Assembly (NCBI GenBank): GCA_023078555.1
Contig: CM041196.1
Location: forward strand, 682,001 to 746,000
DNA from: Ulva prolifera
Taxonomy: Eukaryota; Chlorophyta; Ulvophyceae; Ulvales; Ulvaceae
Direction: 5' to 3'
DNA length: 64,000 nucleotides
Positions within the stretch are counted from its first letter, which is position 1. Each line of letters opens with the position of its first letter. Below the pieces are notes generated by a model, which was not told the origin of the DNA, made no database searches, and saw only the letters and a program-made list of their open reading frames with translations. A program made the translations under genes and the position numbers. Shown here one piece after another: positions 10,201-20,334 of the stretch.

Positions 10201-12788
10201 GTATCCCAGCAATGCGAATGTTGGCTGGCGTGCTGTGCTGTGCTGTGCTGTGTGCCCACGCTGTGCTGTGGTGTGCTGTGCTGTGTGTCCACGCTGTGCT
10301 GTGCTGTGCTGTGCTGTGTGTCCACGCTGTGCTGTGGTGTGCTGTGCCCTAAAGCTGTTCTGTGCCGTGCTGCGTGCTCGTCCTTGTCATGTGCTGACCT
10401 CGGGCAGTCCTTCTCCAGCTGCCAACTTGTGACTTGAATTGTCGAGAACCTGTGCGCGGGCAGGCGTGGCCACGCGCAACGCCCCATGAGTCGTCATATT
10501 TGAGTCAGCTTTGGGGTGGCTACAGGGGACTCAGCAGGCGACAGCGGTGTCTGTGCTGATGACGTGACTGCCGAGGGCGTCCTGGTGGACACTTTCAAGT
10601 TTACAGCCGTTAACATTCTCCGAGTCGTCTTCAAGGTATCCTCCCCGAGACCCCACACACGTGTATCCTTGTTGCTGGATCACCGGGTCGCCTCCAGATG
10701 CAACACAAGCGCGCTTCTGTTCTGCACAGCACTGGCCTGAAGTCACCGGTGGTTCTGAAAGGCTTCGGGTGCAGGTCTTTCTTGAGGTGGACATGATGCC
10801 TCCCCTGGACGCCCTCAACGATGCCCTGCAGCAGGCGAGCGTGGTGTCGGCTCACCCCGCTCAGTACCAGCTCCTCAAGCGGGGTCTCTACCCGGGGGCT
10901 CGCCGCTACCGCCGCAACTGGAAGGCGCTGTATGACTTCCACTACGGTGTGTGGCACGAGCTCCATTCAATGAATCTGCAGTCGTCAAAGCACTGAGCAT
11001 CCGGACTCCATGCGGACAGGCTGTCTCGGCAACTCTGCATACATTTCCTGCCGCAATGACTTGGTGCCGTCGCAGCTTGCAGTAGAGACCGGCAGGGACG
11101 CGTGCTCAACCAGCTGTTGCTGCCATGGGATTCACCAAGTTGTTTGCAATGCGGCATAACTTGCTTGCAATCGAGCCCCGCGGTTCAAGCGCCACGAGAA
11201 AAAATGCATGGGGCAAGTCAGAACCCGATGGACAGTGACCACTCTGTGTGCCACGGTTTGTGGACGCCGCTGTGAGTTGTCGATTTCCACTTCATCAATC
11301 CTTGCTCATGTACGTGGAGCCCTGGCTACAGGCTCATACCCTGCATCCCTACTAGCAGTCACGGCTCATGAGGCGCCGTCCATGCAGAGCTGGCGGAGCG
11401 GATCTTTGCAAAGCCGCCGCCGGGTGACAGCACCGCCTTCTGGGCCACCGTACACAACGCCTTCCCCGACGCGATGACCGACGAATCTCAGCGCCAGGCG
11501 GCCATGTCCAACCTGTCGTTTGTGTACGCCGCGGGCTACGAGACGACCGCAAACGCGACACGCCACACGCTCGCCGCGCTCGCCATCGACCAGGACTCGC
11601 AGGAGGCCCTCGTGGAGGAGCTGCGGGACGCCGGCCTCCTCGCCACCCCTGACAACCCCTCTCCCCCGGCGATCACCGCCGAGGCCCTCGCCGGCCTGAC
11701 CGTGCTGGACGCTGTCTGCCACGAGAGCCTCCGCGTCTTCACGCCGGCGCCGAGTGGCGGGATCAGGGTTCTGACAAAGGACACTGACGTGCGCATCTGC
11801 TTGAGCCAGCCTCCGATGCTCCTGCACATGCATGATGCCCAGGCGCTTACGGCGAGTCCGCTCGGAGCCGGGTTCTTGAGCGGCGGTGCACGTTAAACCC
11901 ATGTGACTGCCTATGTTGTCATCTATGCATGCTGTAAATGCATTTCGTGTGGGCTACCTGTATTGTCCCATGCAACTGGGCCCAGTCAGCTGGGCGGACA
12001 GTATGAAGTCTGACTGTTCATCGCCGATGCAGGTTTGTGGCTACCGTGTTCCCAAGGGCACGACTGTGATGTTCCCAGCGTGGGCTCTGCACCACAATCG
12101 CCATGTTTGGGGCGAAGACGCTCTACAGTGGCAGCCCGATCGGTGGCTACAGGGGGGATCTGTGGCGGCCACGAAGAAGGCGCCGGACGGCCATCCCCGC
12201 TTCCTGCCGTTCCTCGACGGCCCCTCCAACTGCATCGGCCAACACCTCGCACTGGTGCGCTGCAGATGAACGCTCCACATGGGCATGGCCCACTGCATAA
12301 CTGCTGCATGGGGCACACGTACCATGCGTTACCGGTACTGACCCCCGGCCATTGCAGACATGCCGGCAGCTGCTTCCTGAAATTTCCGATCACCCTCCTC
12401 TGTGCAACGGTCGGGATTATTTTTTTGTCCATGCGGGCTTGCCGGACGTAAGCATACCTTTTCGCGCACAGCTTCTTGCAAGCCTCGCATGGGCAGCGGC
12501 CGTCCGCGCTACCGGAGCAAAGTACACTGTCACGGCTCCACAAGACCGTCTACTAACATGCATCGATTTGTCACATGTGCCTTTGCTCATCCCAGGCGGC
12601 CGTGGCTGCAGGTGGAGATGAAGATGATGGTGGCGGCGGTGGTCAGCCGCATGCATGTTACCCTCGACGCCCGAATGGCGCACCTGCGCAGCGTGGAAGA
12701 CTACGTGGCCACCACCGCCACGCGCCTGACGCTGCAGACGGAAGGCCCCACGTGGCTCCGCATGCGGCCACACACCGCGGCCACGTGA
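7242..12788 (+). CDS. Cytochrome P450, tandem copy B (8 exons)
   Basis: Close paralogue of copy A, same predicted haem monooxygenase role. Exons: 7242-7382, 9109-9303, 9886-10081, 10526-10635, 10775-10946, 11388-11788, 12033-12254, 12612-12788 (537 aa). Six of eight exons have exactly the length of their copy A partner; exon 4 is 18 nt shorter and exon 8 is 27 nt shorter. Motifs: APGSFPILGH hinge, AAGYETT I-helix (GYETT near 321-325), ESLR (384-387), QPDRW, and FLDGPSNCIG with Cys472, again with Ser in the usual Arg position. An in-frame TGA at 7218-7220 sits just upstream of the ATG, supporting this start. Introns are unrelated in sequence to those of copy A, so the duplication is old or the introns turn over fast. 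All exons are open, so both copies look functional. Confidence 0.92.
9605..9640. repeat. 16-bp perfect hairpin in P450-B intron 2
   Basis: GTTGCGAGTCCGGGGG and its exact reverse complement are separated by 4 nt. It resembles a terminator hairpin, but it lies inside an intron of a nuclear gene, so an inserted small repeat is likelier. Confidence 0.6.
10231..10350 (+). repeat. GCTGT minisatellite in P450-B intron 3
   Basis: Runs of GTGCTGTGCTGTGCTGTG are interrupted by CCCACGCTGTG or TCCACGCTGTG about every 40-50 bp. Reading frames across it are low-complexity Cys/Val/Ala and not genes. Confidence 0.8.
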
Positions 12789-12890
12789 GGGCGCCGCGGC
12801 CGCTACGCAGACACAGGGCCCCGCGTTGCTCCATGCATGCGGCGCTGCAACGCGGTGTGTGTGAGGTCTCTGTACATCACGTGTCCTCCC

Positions 12891-12895
12891 TGTAA
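12891..12895 (+). promoter_or_regulatory. Candidate TGTAA poly(A) signal of P450 copy B
   Basis: TGTAA, the usual green-algal polyadenylation element, lies about 100 bp after the stop codon of copy B. This position suits a short 3' UTR. The element is short enough to occur by chance. Confidence 0.35.
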
Positions 12896-14238
12896 ATCAG
12901 GTGTTGTGACATGATCGGGGCATCGTAAAGGCAGCGCGGTACTGCTTGGAAGTGGATGGGTGTTGCCATGCGTTGAAGCATGTTGTGATGGTGCGGGCAC
13001 AGCTGCGTGTAGCTATGTCCAGTCGATATAGCTGAAATTTGAAATCGGAAGAAAAGGGAAGTGCATCCTCTGCATGCCTGCTAGCGGCGGTATCAGCAGC
13101 ATGACAGCGTCGTGTGCACCGATGTATGGGGGCACTCCCCATTGCATGGACGAGCTCGAAACAGCAGGTTTTGGACTAGCGCAGTTCCCTGTGTCATGCA
13201 AGCGGTGCATATGTGCATTCTGAACAGTCGTAGGTTACATCGGTAACTGCAGCTGTAGCTACACCAGTCTCGACTCTTTGGTGCAAGGGAAAACTTGTCA
13301 AGTCGTCGAGCGTAACGAAGAACAGCCGATCGATGACCTTCTTGGTTCTATATGAGAGCGCGTAGCCCAGAGTGTCTGCAAGCACTTATTTGCACACGAA
13401 TGTGGCCAGTGGCGTTATGATAAATCACGTCTCGGCCTCAAACAGAAAAATTCAAACAAGGCATTGTTCACACAGCTAGCCCAAAAGCAACAGCCTTGCA
13501 TGCACTTGGTAGCTACTTCTGCGGCACCTATCATTCCTCGCGCCCTTGCCATCATGGACACCACGGGCCGCACTAGCGATGCGACCGCAGCAGCTTGCGG
13601 CACTGCGCCGTTGCGCACAGCTCCAGAAGTGTCCGAGGAGACAGATGTGCACCCAGAAATTATCTCCGAATCAAAGGTGACTCTGCACATGACATCACAA
13701 TGTTTCTTGTGATTTTGGGCTTTAAAAAAATGCGCAGGCGTTGTGTCTTGAGCTGAAGTTGCATGCAGAAGTTACGTCACCACCGAGTTCATGAACTGAA
13801 GCCACCTGCAGCCACACCCGCTGGCATGATTCGGAAGCCACTGCATGAAAAGTGTCCGCATGAGCGAGTCGCAGCATAAGGGTAACAACAGGTAGCGTGC
13901 TTAGGAGAACTCTCCCGCACCTCGCAACGGCACCTGAATACGGGTGTGACCGGGGTCACTGGTAGCATGCACTTGATGAACCGCCATGCCGATGCATCGG
14001 CATCAACAATGCACAATTTGGACGGTTTCGAGATCGTGCGCAGGCGTGGACGCGTATCGGCTGTTGCTTTGCCCATGATCTATATGGCTCATCCAGAAGC
14101 CTGACCATGATGACATACCGGGTTACAAGCACAACGCCGCCCAGGCAGGTAGCCCTTCAGGTATTGCACAGGAACACCTCGCACCCCAGTCACAATACCA
14201 GTTGCTGCCAGGCAGTTTGTACAAGCATGCATGCGCAC
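12896..14238. other. Intergenic region with no confident gene
   Basis: About 1.3 kb between P450 copy B and the last exon of the decayed SRCR gene on the - strand. No SRCR-like exon could be found here on either strand, so the - strand SRCR gene appears to lack its 3' half. One weak two-exon candidate lies at 13,554-13,794. Confidence 0.4.
13554..13794 (+). CDS. Possible small two-exon gene, unknown function
   Basis: ATG at 13,554 opens a frame rich in Ala, Thr, Ser and Glu. A donor at 13,677 (AAG|GTGACT) and an acceptor ending TGCGCAG at 13,737 would remove 61 bp and keep the frame to a TGA at 13,792-13,794, giving about 60 residues. The composition stays consistent across the junction, which is the only support. 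The frame is open upstream to about 13,464, so the start is uncertain. Not recognised; may be chance. Confidence 0.15.
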
Positions 14239-16565
14239 CAGGGCCTGGATCTGAAAGCCCTGCTAGAAGCCCAGCTGTCGGCAGGCCACGTCTGCCGCCC
14301 CGCGGCTGAACTGCGGGACGTCGCGGCCGCTGCGGAGGATGTCGTCGTTGATGTCTCAGACGGTGCCCCAGCCGCCGTGGTGGAAGACCTCGAGGCGGCC
14401 GTACCCCGCAGCGCCATCCTCTGAGGCCACTGCCGTGGCCGAAGACAGCCGCACCTCGCCCTCGCCTGCACTGCCACCACACCCTGGCGCTCATGGCCAC
14501 TGCTCTGTGAACACATATGCATGATGTGCAAATGATAGTCTGCGCAGGGGCTCATTGTCCCCATGTCGCAAGAATCTCAAGGCTGATCCAGCGTCGGCCA
14601 CTATCCTGGCACCAGCCTAGGCGTATCCTCAACACTAGTACTTTGATAGCAGGACTGACGATACTGGCGCACACCATTAGCAGGGTAAGGACAACAACTT
14701 TACCCAGCTTTGACGCATGGTCACATATGCATGCACGTACTGAGGTACTGGGACCCAAGCAGCTTGCTACCCAAGCGGCTTGCCACGCAGTTGGACGTAT
14801 GTGGGCCCCATGTGGCCAGTGGCAGCGGCACTGGGGCCCACGTTCGTTGTCAGCTGGCCCATCTGCGCACAGCGCGTGCGAACGATGCTGTGAAAGAACA
14901 CGCAGATCACGGAATTCGAAGCTTCAACTAATGCATGTACATCCCTTTGAGGTGGGTGGTAGCGGCGCTGGGATGAAGAAACACCTGCGGCGACCGCCAT
15001 GCCACACGCGACGCGCGCGAAGGTGGCCGTCGAGTGATCGCACGCCCTGCTGCCCTCGTAAACACGCGATTGGTAGTAAAAGCTGTAGTCGAGGGCGGCG
15101 GCTGGCTCCTCGCTGAGCAGGAACAGCGGGCAGTCCAGCAGGCTCGCCTCGTCCCCGGAGCAGCCCAGATTCTCCAGCACAAATGGCGCCAGCTCCTCCT
15201 GCAGAGTCACACCACTCACGCTTGCGCAATTTGTGTATAATCGTCACAGACATGTGAACGTTCAATCCTTGGAGTACCGTGACGGGCGGCCTTTATCTAA
15301 GGGCTACTAGCAGGCCCGGTGCTGCGTCAACCAGGCCTTTGCATCCTGCATCACGTTCCCGCAACACGGATATGCACGTACAACTGTAGCCCGGACTCTA
15401 AGGAATGAATTCCAACACGTGGCAATGCAGATGCTGCACACAATCCGTGCAACATGAGCTAAGGATGCCACGCGACGGTATGCACATGCTGACGCACGGC
15501 CATACCTCGGGAACCTCACAGAGACTGCGCCGCTCCCTGAGGTTAATGCCAGTTGTGAAGCCGAGCTGGCGGCAAGCCACGAGGACGTCGCGGTCGTCAA
15601 AGTTGGTGTCGCACACCACGCCCCAGGCGCCGTCGCAGAAGACCTGCAGCGTGCCGATGGCGTAGCCGTTGACATCCACCCGGGCCACCACTGGCTCTGA
15701 CTTCTCGGCTGGCAGCCTCACCGTACCCTCCTCGCCTGTGCCAGAGCAGACGTGCTTGTTCTGAAATCAGGTCGCTACAGTGTTTCTCCTGACAGACATG
15801 GCGAACGACAGTGGCTGGTTGGAACCAGCTCTGGGAGGTGGCGCTCCCGTCTGAATGCATGCAGCACCGCAGCGGTAGTCAGCTTCAGACAGCGACCCAA
15901 TTGATTGCGGATGACTTCAACGTAACATGCCTGATGAGTGCACCACCGTCGTTTTTGGTGGACATTGTTGCCTGCGCCAGGCCCAAAGGTTGGTATACGT
16001 ACAACAGGGCAGCAGCTGAGCTTCTCAACAGAAGCTTCCAGCAGCAGTCTATTCTGCAGAACATTCTGATGCACGGGCGACTGAGAGCCGTACCGCCACC
16101 GGCGTCACCAGCAGGCTCTGGAGCTGTTGCGCCGGGAGGGCTCGCATGAATCAGCCCAGACGGGTCGTCCACAGTGGGCTCAAATCCAGACTCCGGCTCC
16201 GGCTCCGATACAGGCTCCGGGCCAGACACCATGGGGAAGCGTCCCGTCTCTGGGCCGTCCGCGAGCTCGTCCAGGGTCGATTTCACAGCGTTGAAGCCTC
16301 GGGGACCAGAACTACCGGCACGCACGGGCTGCGCCCTGTCGCCGCTGCTCACGGTCGCGGAGGTGTTGGAGCTCCCGAATGTCGTGAGGTCGACCTGGCC
16401 CGCCCCCGGGTCCGAGCTGGAGAATTCGAAGCGCGCGGTCGCGACGGCGGACGAGCCGCTGCGGCCCCGCTGCGCCATGGCGCCATATGCATGGAGCGAG
16501 GCGAGGCCCAGCAGCAGTAGCGCAGCATGCGTCAGGCCCTGCACGCATCGGCTCACACAACTCAC
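14239..16565 (-). pseudogene. SRCR-domain secreted protein, decayed and 3'-truncated
   Basis: Four exons read right to left: about 16,565-16,109, 15,735-15,506, 15,198-14,985, 14,465-14,239, all with consensus splice ends and phases 1,0,1,0. Exon 1 encodes a hydrophobic stretch (LTHAALLLLGLASLHAYGA) like a signal peptide, then a Ser/Gly/Pro/Glu-rich linker. Exons 2 and 3 make one complete SRCR domain (ARVDVNGYAIGTLQVFCDG ... FDDRDVLVACRQLGF, then ENLGCSGDEASLLDCPLF ... VACGM). Exon 4 is the first half of a second SRCR but has TGA at 14,356-14,358 where Cys is expected (GWGTV*D) and TAG at 14,263-14,265 where Gln is expected. No second-half exon follows. No ATG precedes the signal-like stretch in frame; the first in-frame ATG is at 16,478, so a 5' exon is missed or the start is lost. 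Either a pseudogene or a one-domain truncated protein. Confidence 0.75.
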
Positions 16566-16701
16566 GCTGCTGCTGTTTCGCCGCGGCCTCTGCGCAAATT
16601 CATGAATTCATGATATCAGTATCACATCTGGGCAGGCCGCCTTGAGCATGGCGCTTCCTGTGTAATGAGAGGAAGGGCACCAGAGCACATCAAGTCTGAC
16701 G

Positions 16702-16713
16702 CTTTTATATATA
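16702..16713 (-). promoter_or_regulatory. Possible TATA box upstream of the - strand SRCR gene
   Basis: On the - strand this reads TATATATAAAAG and lies about 140 bp before the signal-peptide-like exon. The area is locally AT-rich, so the match may be incidental. Confidence 0.25.
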
Positions 16714-19700
16714 TGGCTTCACTTTGATATATATAGCTCTATAGAGCTGCACATGCTGGTCATGAACGGGCATGGGGCCACTCTGTATACAATTGGATAA
16801 TGGCTGTCAGTCATACCCAGGACAGGACCATGGCTGTGCTGCCACAACTTTGCCGTTTCGCTTGAGGCAGGCACGTACGTCCACAACTTGCCAGTGCAGA
16901 CAAGCCGTATCCGGCCTAGAGATACCACTGGTCAGGATTGCAGAATTCTGGACATTCGAATGTGCGTGCGCCGCTGTGGTTTAACAATTTTTTTGTGTGC
17001 GTGGGGGTGGTTAACTCTGGACGGTACGTGGTTGAAGTGGGTGCACATATCAGCAGCTGGCATGCATGGCCACAGAAAGTACATAGAAGACCGCATATAC
17101 CCAAAAGCATCAGCAACATGTGGATACTTACTGTGTGGGTGTGGTGGCTGACTGGCAAAAGCGTCTTTGTGCTTGCCCCCGCCGGGCAGCCGTAGCTCTG
17201 GACATGCTACTACGTGCACACGTGAACAGGACACCCCCCCCCCCCCCCCCCCCCCCACTACAAGAAACACGGCAGCCCCAAGGTTCAACAAGGTGCCCCA
17301 TATGGATTAGGGGCTGTTGGGTTGAGAGGTGAACAGCCCCAGTCTTCATTTGGGGCTGTTTCGCTGGCTGGCGTCCACGGGCGCTTTGATCACATGCCGC
17401 ACCAAGGCAATAAGGTAGACATTTGGCACACCACAGCTACGGGGCCTTTAAACGGCGAACACCCAAGTGGGACATATGGGGCACATTCGTGAACGCTCCA
17501 AGGGGCGCTTTTGGTCGACTCGCACTGTCCTCTAAGCTACGCACATCTAATGCAGCAGGGTGAATTGCCACTGGTATGGTCTACACATTGTTTGACTGGC
17601 ATGCGCGTGCTGCGAAGCGTGGTCCTTTGAAGTGCTGGCTCGTTTTCACGCACTTGTATGGACAGACCCGCCCACGCGCTGAGCGCGCGGTCCATAGCCC
17701 TACTATGACTAGTACTGGATACAAAAGCAGAGCGCTGAGTTTTGTGCGACTTGATCGCTGTTCCAGTGGCCGTCGTCGAGAGGGAGGCATGCCTTCACGC
17801 ACACTCGTCACCACTTACGATGTCGCCCTCAAGTGAAGGGTCTCGGTCTCGCAGCTGAGTTGGCTCAGTAGATTCAAGCGGTTAACAAAGCCTCCAGCAC
17901 CCTCATGCACATTGAATCACCTTCAGTAGCCTTCTGAAGTTCGTGCTTATTCAGCGACTGTTGCGTGTACGTACACTGTCTCGAAGTACTACAGCGCTTA
18001 GTAGCTACAGCGCTTGCTAGCCGATCACTTCAGGGCGTCGACAGTAAGCTTCGCAAGATCAGACTCTGTTATAGAATACGGTGTTCGAATCATCAGGTTT
18101 TGGCAATGTTCGGCTCTGCTGTAGACACACTACGGCGGTACCACCGTCGCTGGCAACTAGGCGTGGACGTATCACCGCCATCAAGGCCTCGATGAAGACG
18201 TTCATACAATCGTGTTCGCTTTGATTGGTGTGTTCTCTCTGTGCGGGATTGCTTCAGAACGTCAACAGATTATGTGAGCGCCGATTGCAGAAGTCTGGAT
18301 GGCCTCCCCATGTAGCCTACGCTGCTCACTGTAGCGACATGGGCATTCTCCATGGAGCTACTCTCGAGAAGAGTGCAATGACATCGACTTCTGTGCAGGG
18401 ATGCTGGCATACCAGCGTTCGGACTTGACCACCGGACATTGGGCCTTCTCAATGATTTAGTTGCAGTCCAACAAAGCCAGCTCGGACGATTTTTTGTGTC
18501 AGGTGCAATCAACCACCTCCAGGTAGATTCTGCTGGTCTTCACACTCGATACTGATTCATGCCAAGAGCACTGGGGCATTGAAGCATGTTGCTGCAGCCA
18601 TGTCAGATAAGCTGCCCCGGGGTGCAGCAAATCACGAGCAGCTCCGCTGCAATTCAGCAAATCCAACGCACCCTCTCGTAGGTACGTGAATCCTTATCAC
18701 ACTTTCGGCCAGTACAGAGTCTGTGTTTTCTGTGAGCGCTAGCTATGCACTTGTTGATGCCTCGGCTCTGCTACCACTGACCGTGCGTGAGAGTGTGTGC
18801 ACATGTTTTGCGACAAAGTGCGCCATGTCAGCTACGACAGACAGTTGCATTGTTGCCTACTCTTTCATTCATGGCTGCTTCAGCAATGATGGGACACATT
18901 TGCCGTCCATAGTGCGCCATGCCAGCTACGGTAGACAGTTGCATCGTTTCCCACTTCTTCATTCGCAGCTGCTTCAGCAATGCTGAGACATAGACTAGCA
19001 TGCAGGTCAGCCGCATACAAACACTGTCGGGATGCCGGACACTGATTTCAACCTGCCATGTGCAAAGGTATGCTGCCCATCAGTGCAGAGACCATTGCAG
19101 ATAGAGCCCATTGCTATTTCAGCTGTGAACCATAGCCTACCTCGGTATATCAAGACTGAGCTCCTCTGAGTGTGCAGAGATTGAGAACTACGCGGCATCA
19201 ACACAAGAAGTAAGACGCCCCACGTGTTCCAGTGCCAGACATGCACGCAGATGCACAATGCTGCATGTTTTTGCAGGTCATTCTTCTCTTTTGGTTATGG
19301 TAGCATTTATCTGCCTTATGCAGGCCCTACCAGCGTACGGTTTTGATGAGAAGGCCAACTCAGGCCAGCTGAGTACAGTGTAATCTGAAGCAGCTTCAAT
19401 ATAGTCTGATGCTCTGATGATCATGCCTGTACAGCCGTGCTGTAGCAGGCTATGCCATAATGTAGTGCTTGCTGATCCTCACCATTGCAGTGCATTGTTT
19501 TCTGCCCCAAATAGTATTATGTGATGTTTCTGCCCCATTTTCGGGATATGTGCCCCATATTCGAGCAAAAGTGTCAGTATGCCATGTACTCTTGCATCCC
19601 ACAATTCATTAAGGACACAATCATGCTCCTCTTGGTGCTCAATCACACAGGGCTGCCACAGCCTTTACAAGCCTGTAAAAAGCTCATTTGCGCAGTACAA

Positions 19701-20334
19701 ACGCAAGCAAACACGCAAGTGTTGTCAAAGTAATGATGTGACAGTACAACAACTTATTGGGCAAGATTGTGGCCGCTGTCGCCGTCCAGATCTATGGCAT
19801 CGTTGCATGTACCAGCCGCGAGCAACCGATGCATCTCTCGGCATGATCAGAAGATGCGAGACAACGCTGCGTACAAAGCCTGGTAGTGTGCATACACTTT
19901 GCTATCATCTGTATCAATACCGTGCGTCGAAACCAGGTCGCAATCGTCCTCCTGCCACAAGTGCTGTTCACCAAACATGCTTGGTGCTGTTCGTCACGCA
20001 CCGCCCAATGCGCCGAGCCAGCGCCGTTTCACGCACTTTGTCCTGCTACAAGCAAGACAGTATATTTATTAGTTGAATGGCGTTCGCGTTACTGAAGTCT
20101 ATCCCGTATTGGGCTGGATCGCGCAGTTGATCGCATCTGCCCCATGCCAGGAGCAGCCCAAGGGCGCTAGCATTAGTGCCCATATATCTAGACAGATCTG
20201 TCCCATACGTCCGAGATCAGCACCAAGCTCCCAGTCAAAAACTGCCCCAACTGCACGCACAGGGCAGTCGAGATTCTTGTAGTGCCCCCCCCCCCCCCCC
20301 CCCCCCCCAACGCCAAGAACGAATGCACTTGCAG
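16714..20334. other. Spacer between two divergent SRCR genes
   Basis: 3.6 kb with no exon I can support. It probably contains both promoters and the unseen 5' exon(s) of the + strand SRCR gene. It holds a poly-C run (about 17,235-17,257), a ~94-bp tandem duplication (18,821-19,008) and a second poly-C run (about 20,285-20,308) just before the first visible exon of the + gene. Confidence 0.5.
18821..19008 (+). repeat. ~94-bp tandem duplication (two copies)
   Basis: The block beginning CGCCATGTCAGCTACGACAG is repeated 94 bp later as CGCCATGCCAGCTACGGTAG with scattered substitutions. Both copies hold AGACAGTTGCAT and GCTGCTTCAGCAATG. No coding role is seen. Confidence 0.6.

Noticed and set aside
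14356-14358. TGA read as a selenocysteine codon
   Set aside because: A TAG stop lies in frame 93 nt downstream in the same exon and the gene lacks its 3' half, so nonsense decay is the simpler view; kept only as a question in the findings.
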